A stretch of DNA of 64,000 bases from Mesorhizobium prunaredense (lineage in GTDB: Bacteria > Pseudomonadota > Alphaproteobacteria > Rhizobiales > Rhizobiaceae), in NCBI RefSeq assembly GCF_900156895.1, contig NZ_FTPD01000014.1:38899-102898 (forward strand), given 5' to 3'. How positions within the stretch are numbered: the first letter of the stretch is position 1; each line of letters opens with the position of its first letter. The notes under the pieces were generated by a model. It ran no database searches. It was not told the DNA's origin and worked only from the letters and a program-made list of their open reading frames with translations. This document shows, one piece after another, positions 63,914 to 64,000 of the stretch. A program made the position numbers and the translations under genes.

Positions 63914-64000
63914 AGGTTCGAGTCTAGGCTCATCCGATTTGATGGCTAGGAGAACGGACCATGACCATTTTACTAAATTAGCAATGATGCATGTAGCGGC

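Noticed and set aside
63908..63930. GGTTCGAGTC, like a tRNA T-loop
   Set aside because: Flanking bases do not pair into a T stem or acceptor, so it is not a tRNA.

Overview
The window is a GC-rich alphaproteobacterial chromosome segment, most like Mesorhizobium or a close relative in the Rhizobiales. The reasons are the nifR3-ntrB-ntrC-ntrY-ntrX-hfq-hflX order, the fused ispDF, a pyruvate dehydrogenase operon with lipoyl domains on both E1-beta and E2, EcfG-type stress promoters, and palindromic repeats of the rhizobial type. This is inferred from sequence alone; no database search was run.

Bases 1-53,500 are mostly core genome. In order they hold: a partial alanyl-tRNA editing protein, sseA, a GNAT acetyltransferase, a DapB-like reductase and a DUF1203 protein (1-3,530); a tandem-duplicated outer-membrane barrel protein, ald with a divergent Lrp regulator, and 5-formyltetrahydrofolate cyclo-ligase (3,757-7,660); a type II NADH dehydrogenase and cyclopropane fatty acid synthase (7,931-10,713); small stress-type genes, kdsA, dodecin, a PRC-barrel protein, eno and ftsB (10,889-16,279); pdhA-pdhB-DUF5076-pdhC-SGNH hydrolase-lpdA-glsB-like-lipA-coq10 (16,452-24,809), which makes the pyruvate dehydrogenase complex and the lipoate it needs; cinA and ispDF on the minus strand; the nitrogen-control block dusB/nifR3-ntrBC-ntrYX, then dat, hfq and hflX (26,740-37,007); mazG, an aromatic aminotransferase and opgC (minus strand); an ECF sigma/anti-sigma pair and a BI-1 protein; a homocysteine methyltransferase divergent from a TetR regulator; then the minus-strand run rlpA-dac-tmk-holB-metG-tatD-MBL hydrolase-ybaK.

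From about 53,535 to the right edge the content is accessory. It opens with a broken tRNA-Ser, an intact tRNA-Ser(UGA), a 32-bp direct repeat of that tRNA's 3' end 655 bp further on, and the 5' half of a tRNA-Val(CAC) broken after its anticodon arm. This is the signature of repeated integration at tRNA genes. Beyond it lie a truncated YgjP-type peptidase, an AlpA-like protein next to a putative transglutaminase-like protein, a serine recombinase with an inverted-repeat site, a terminase small subunit, a DUF992 protein, a methyltransferase with an extra N-terminal domain, a possible Lar-like protein, two frameshifted genes (one an ATP-dependent DNA ligase) and several small unknown genes. It reads as a decaying prophage or integrative element whose right end is outside the window.

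The strongest unusual signals are: a 123-bp, in-frame, triple-hairpin repeat inside the pdhC linker; a one-base frameshift in the DUF5076 gene of the pdh operon; the multiple tRNA-based junctions; a DapB-like enzyme without the catalytic histidine; and a DacC-type protein with altered SXN and KTG motifs. I did not find a CRISPR array or a complete defence system.
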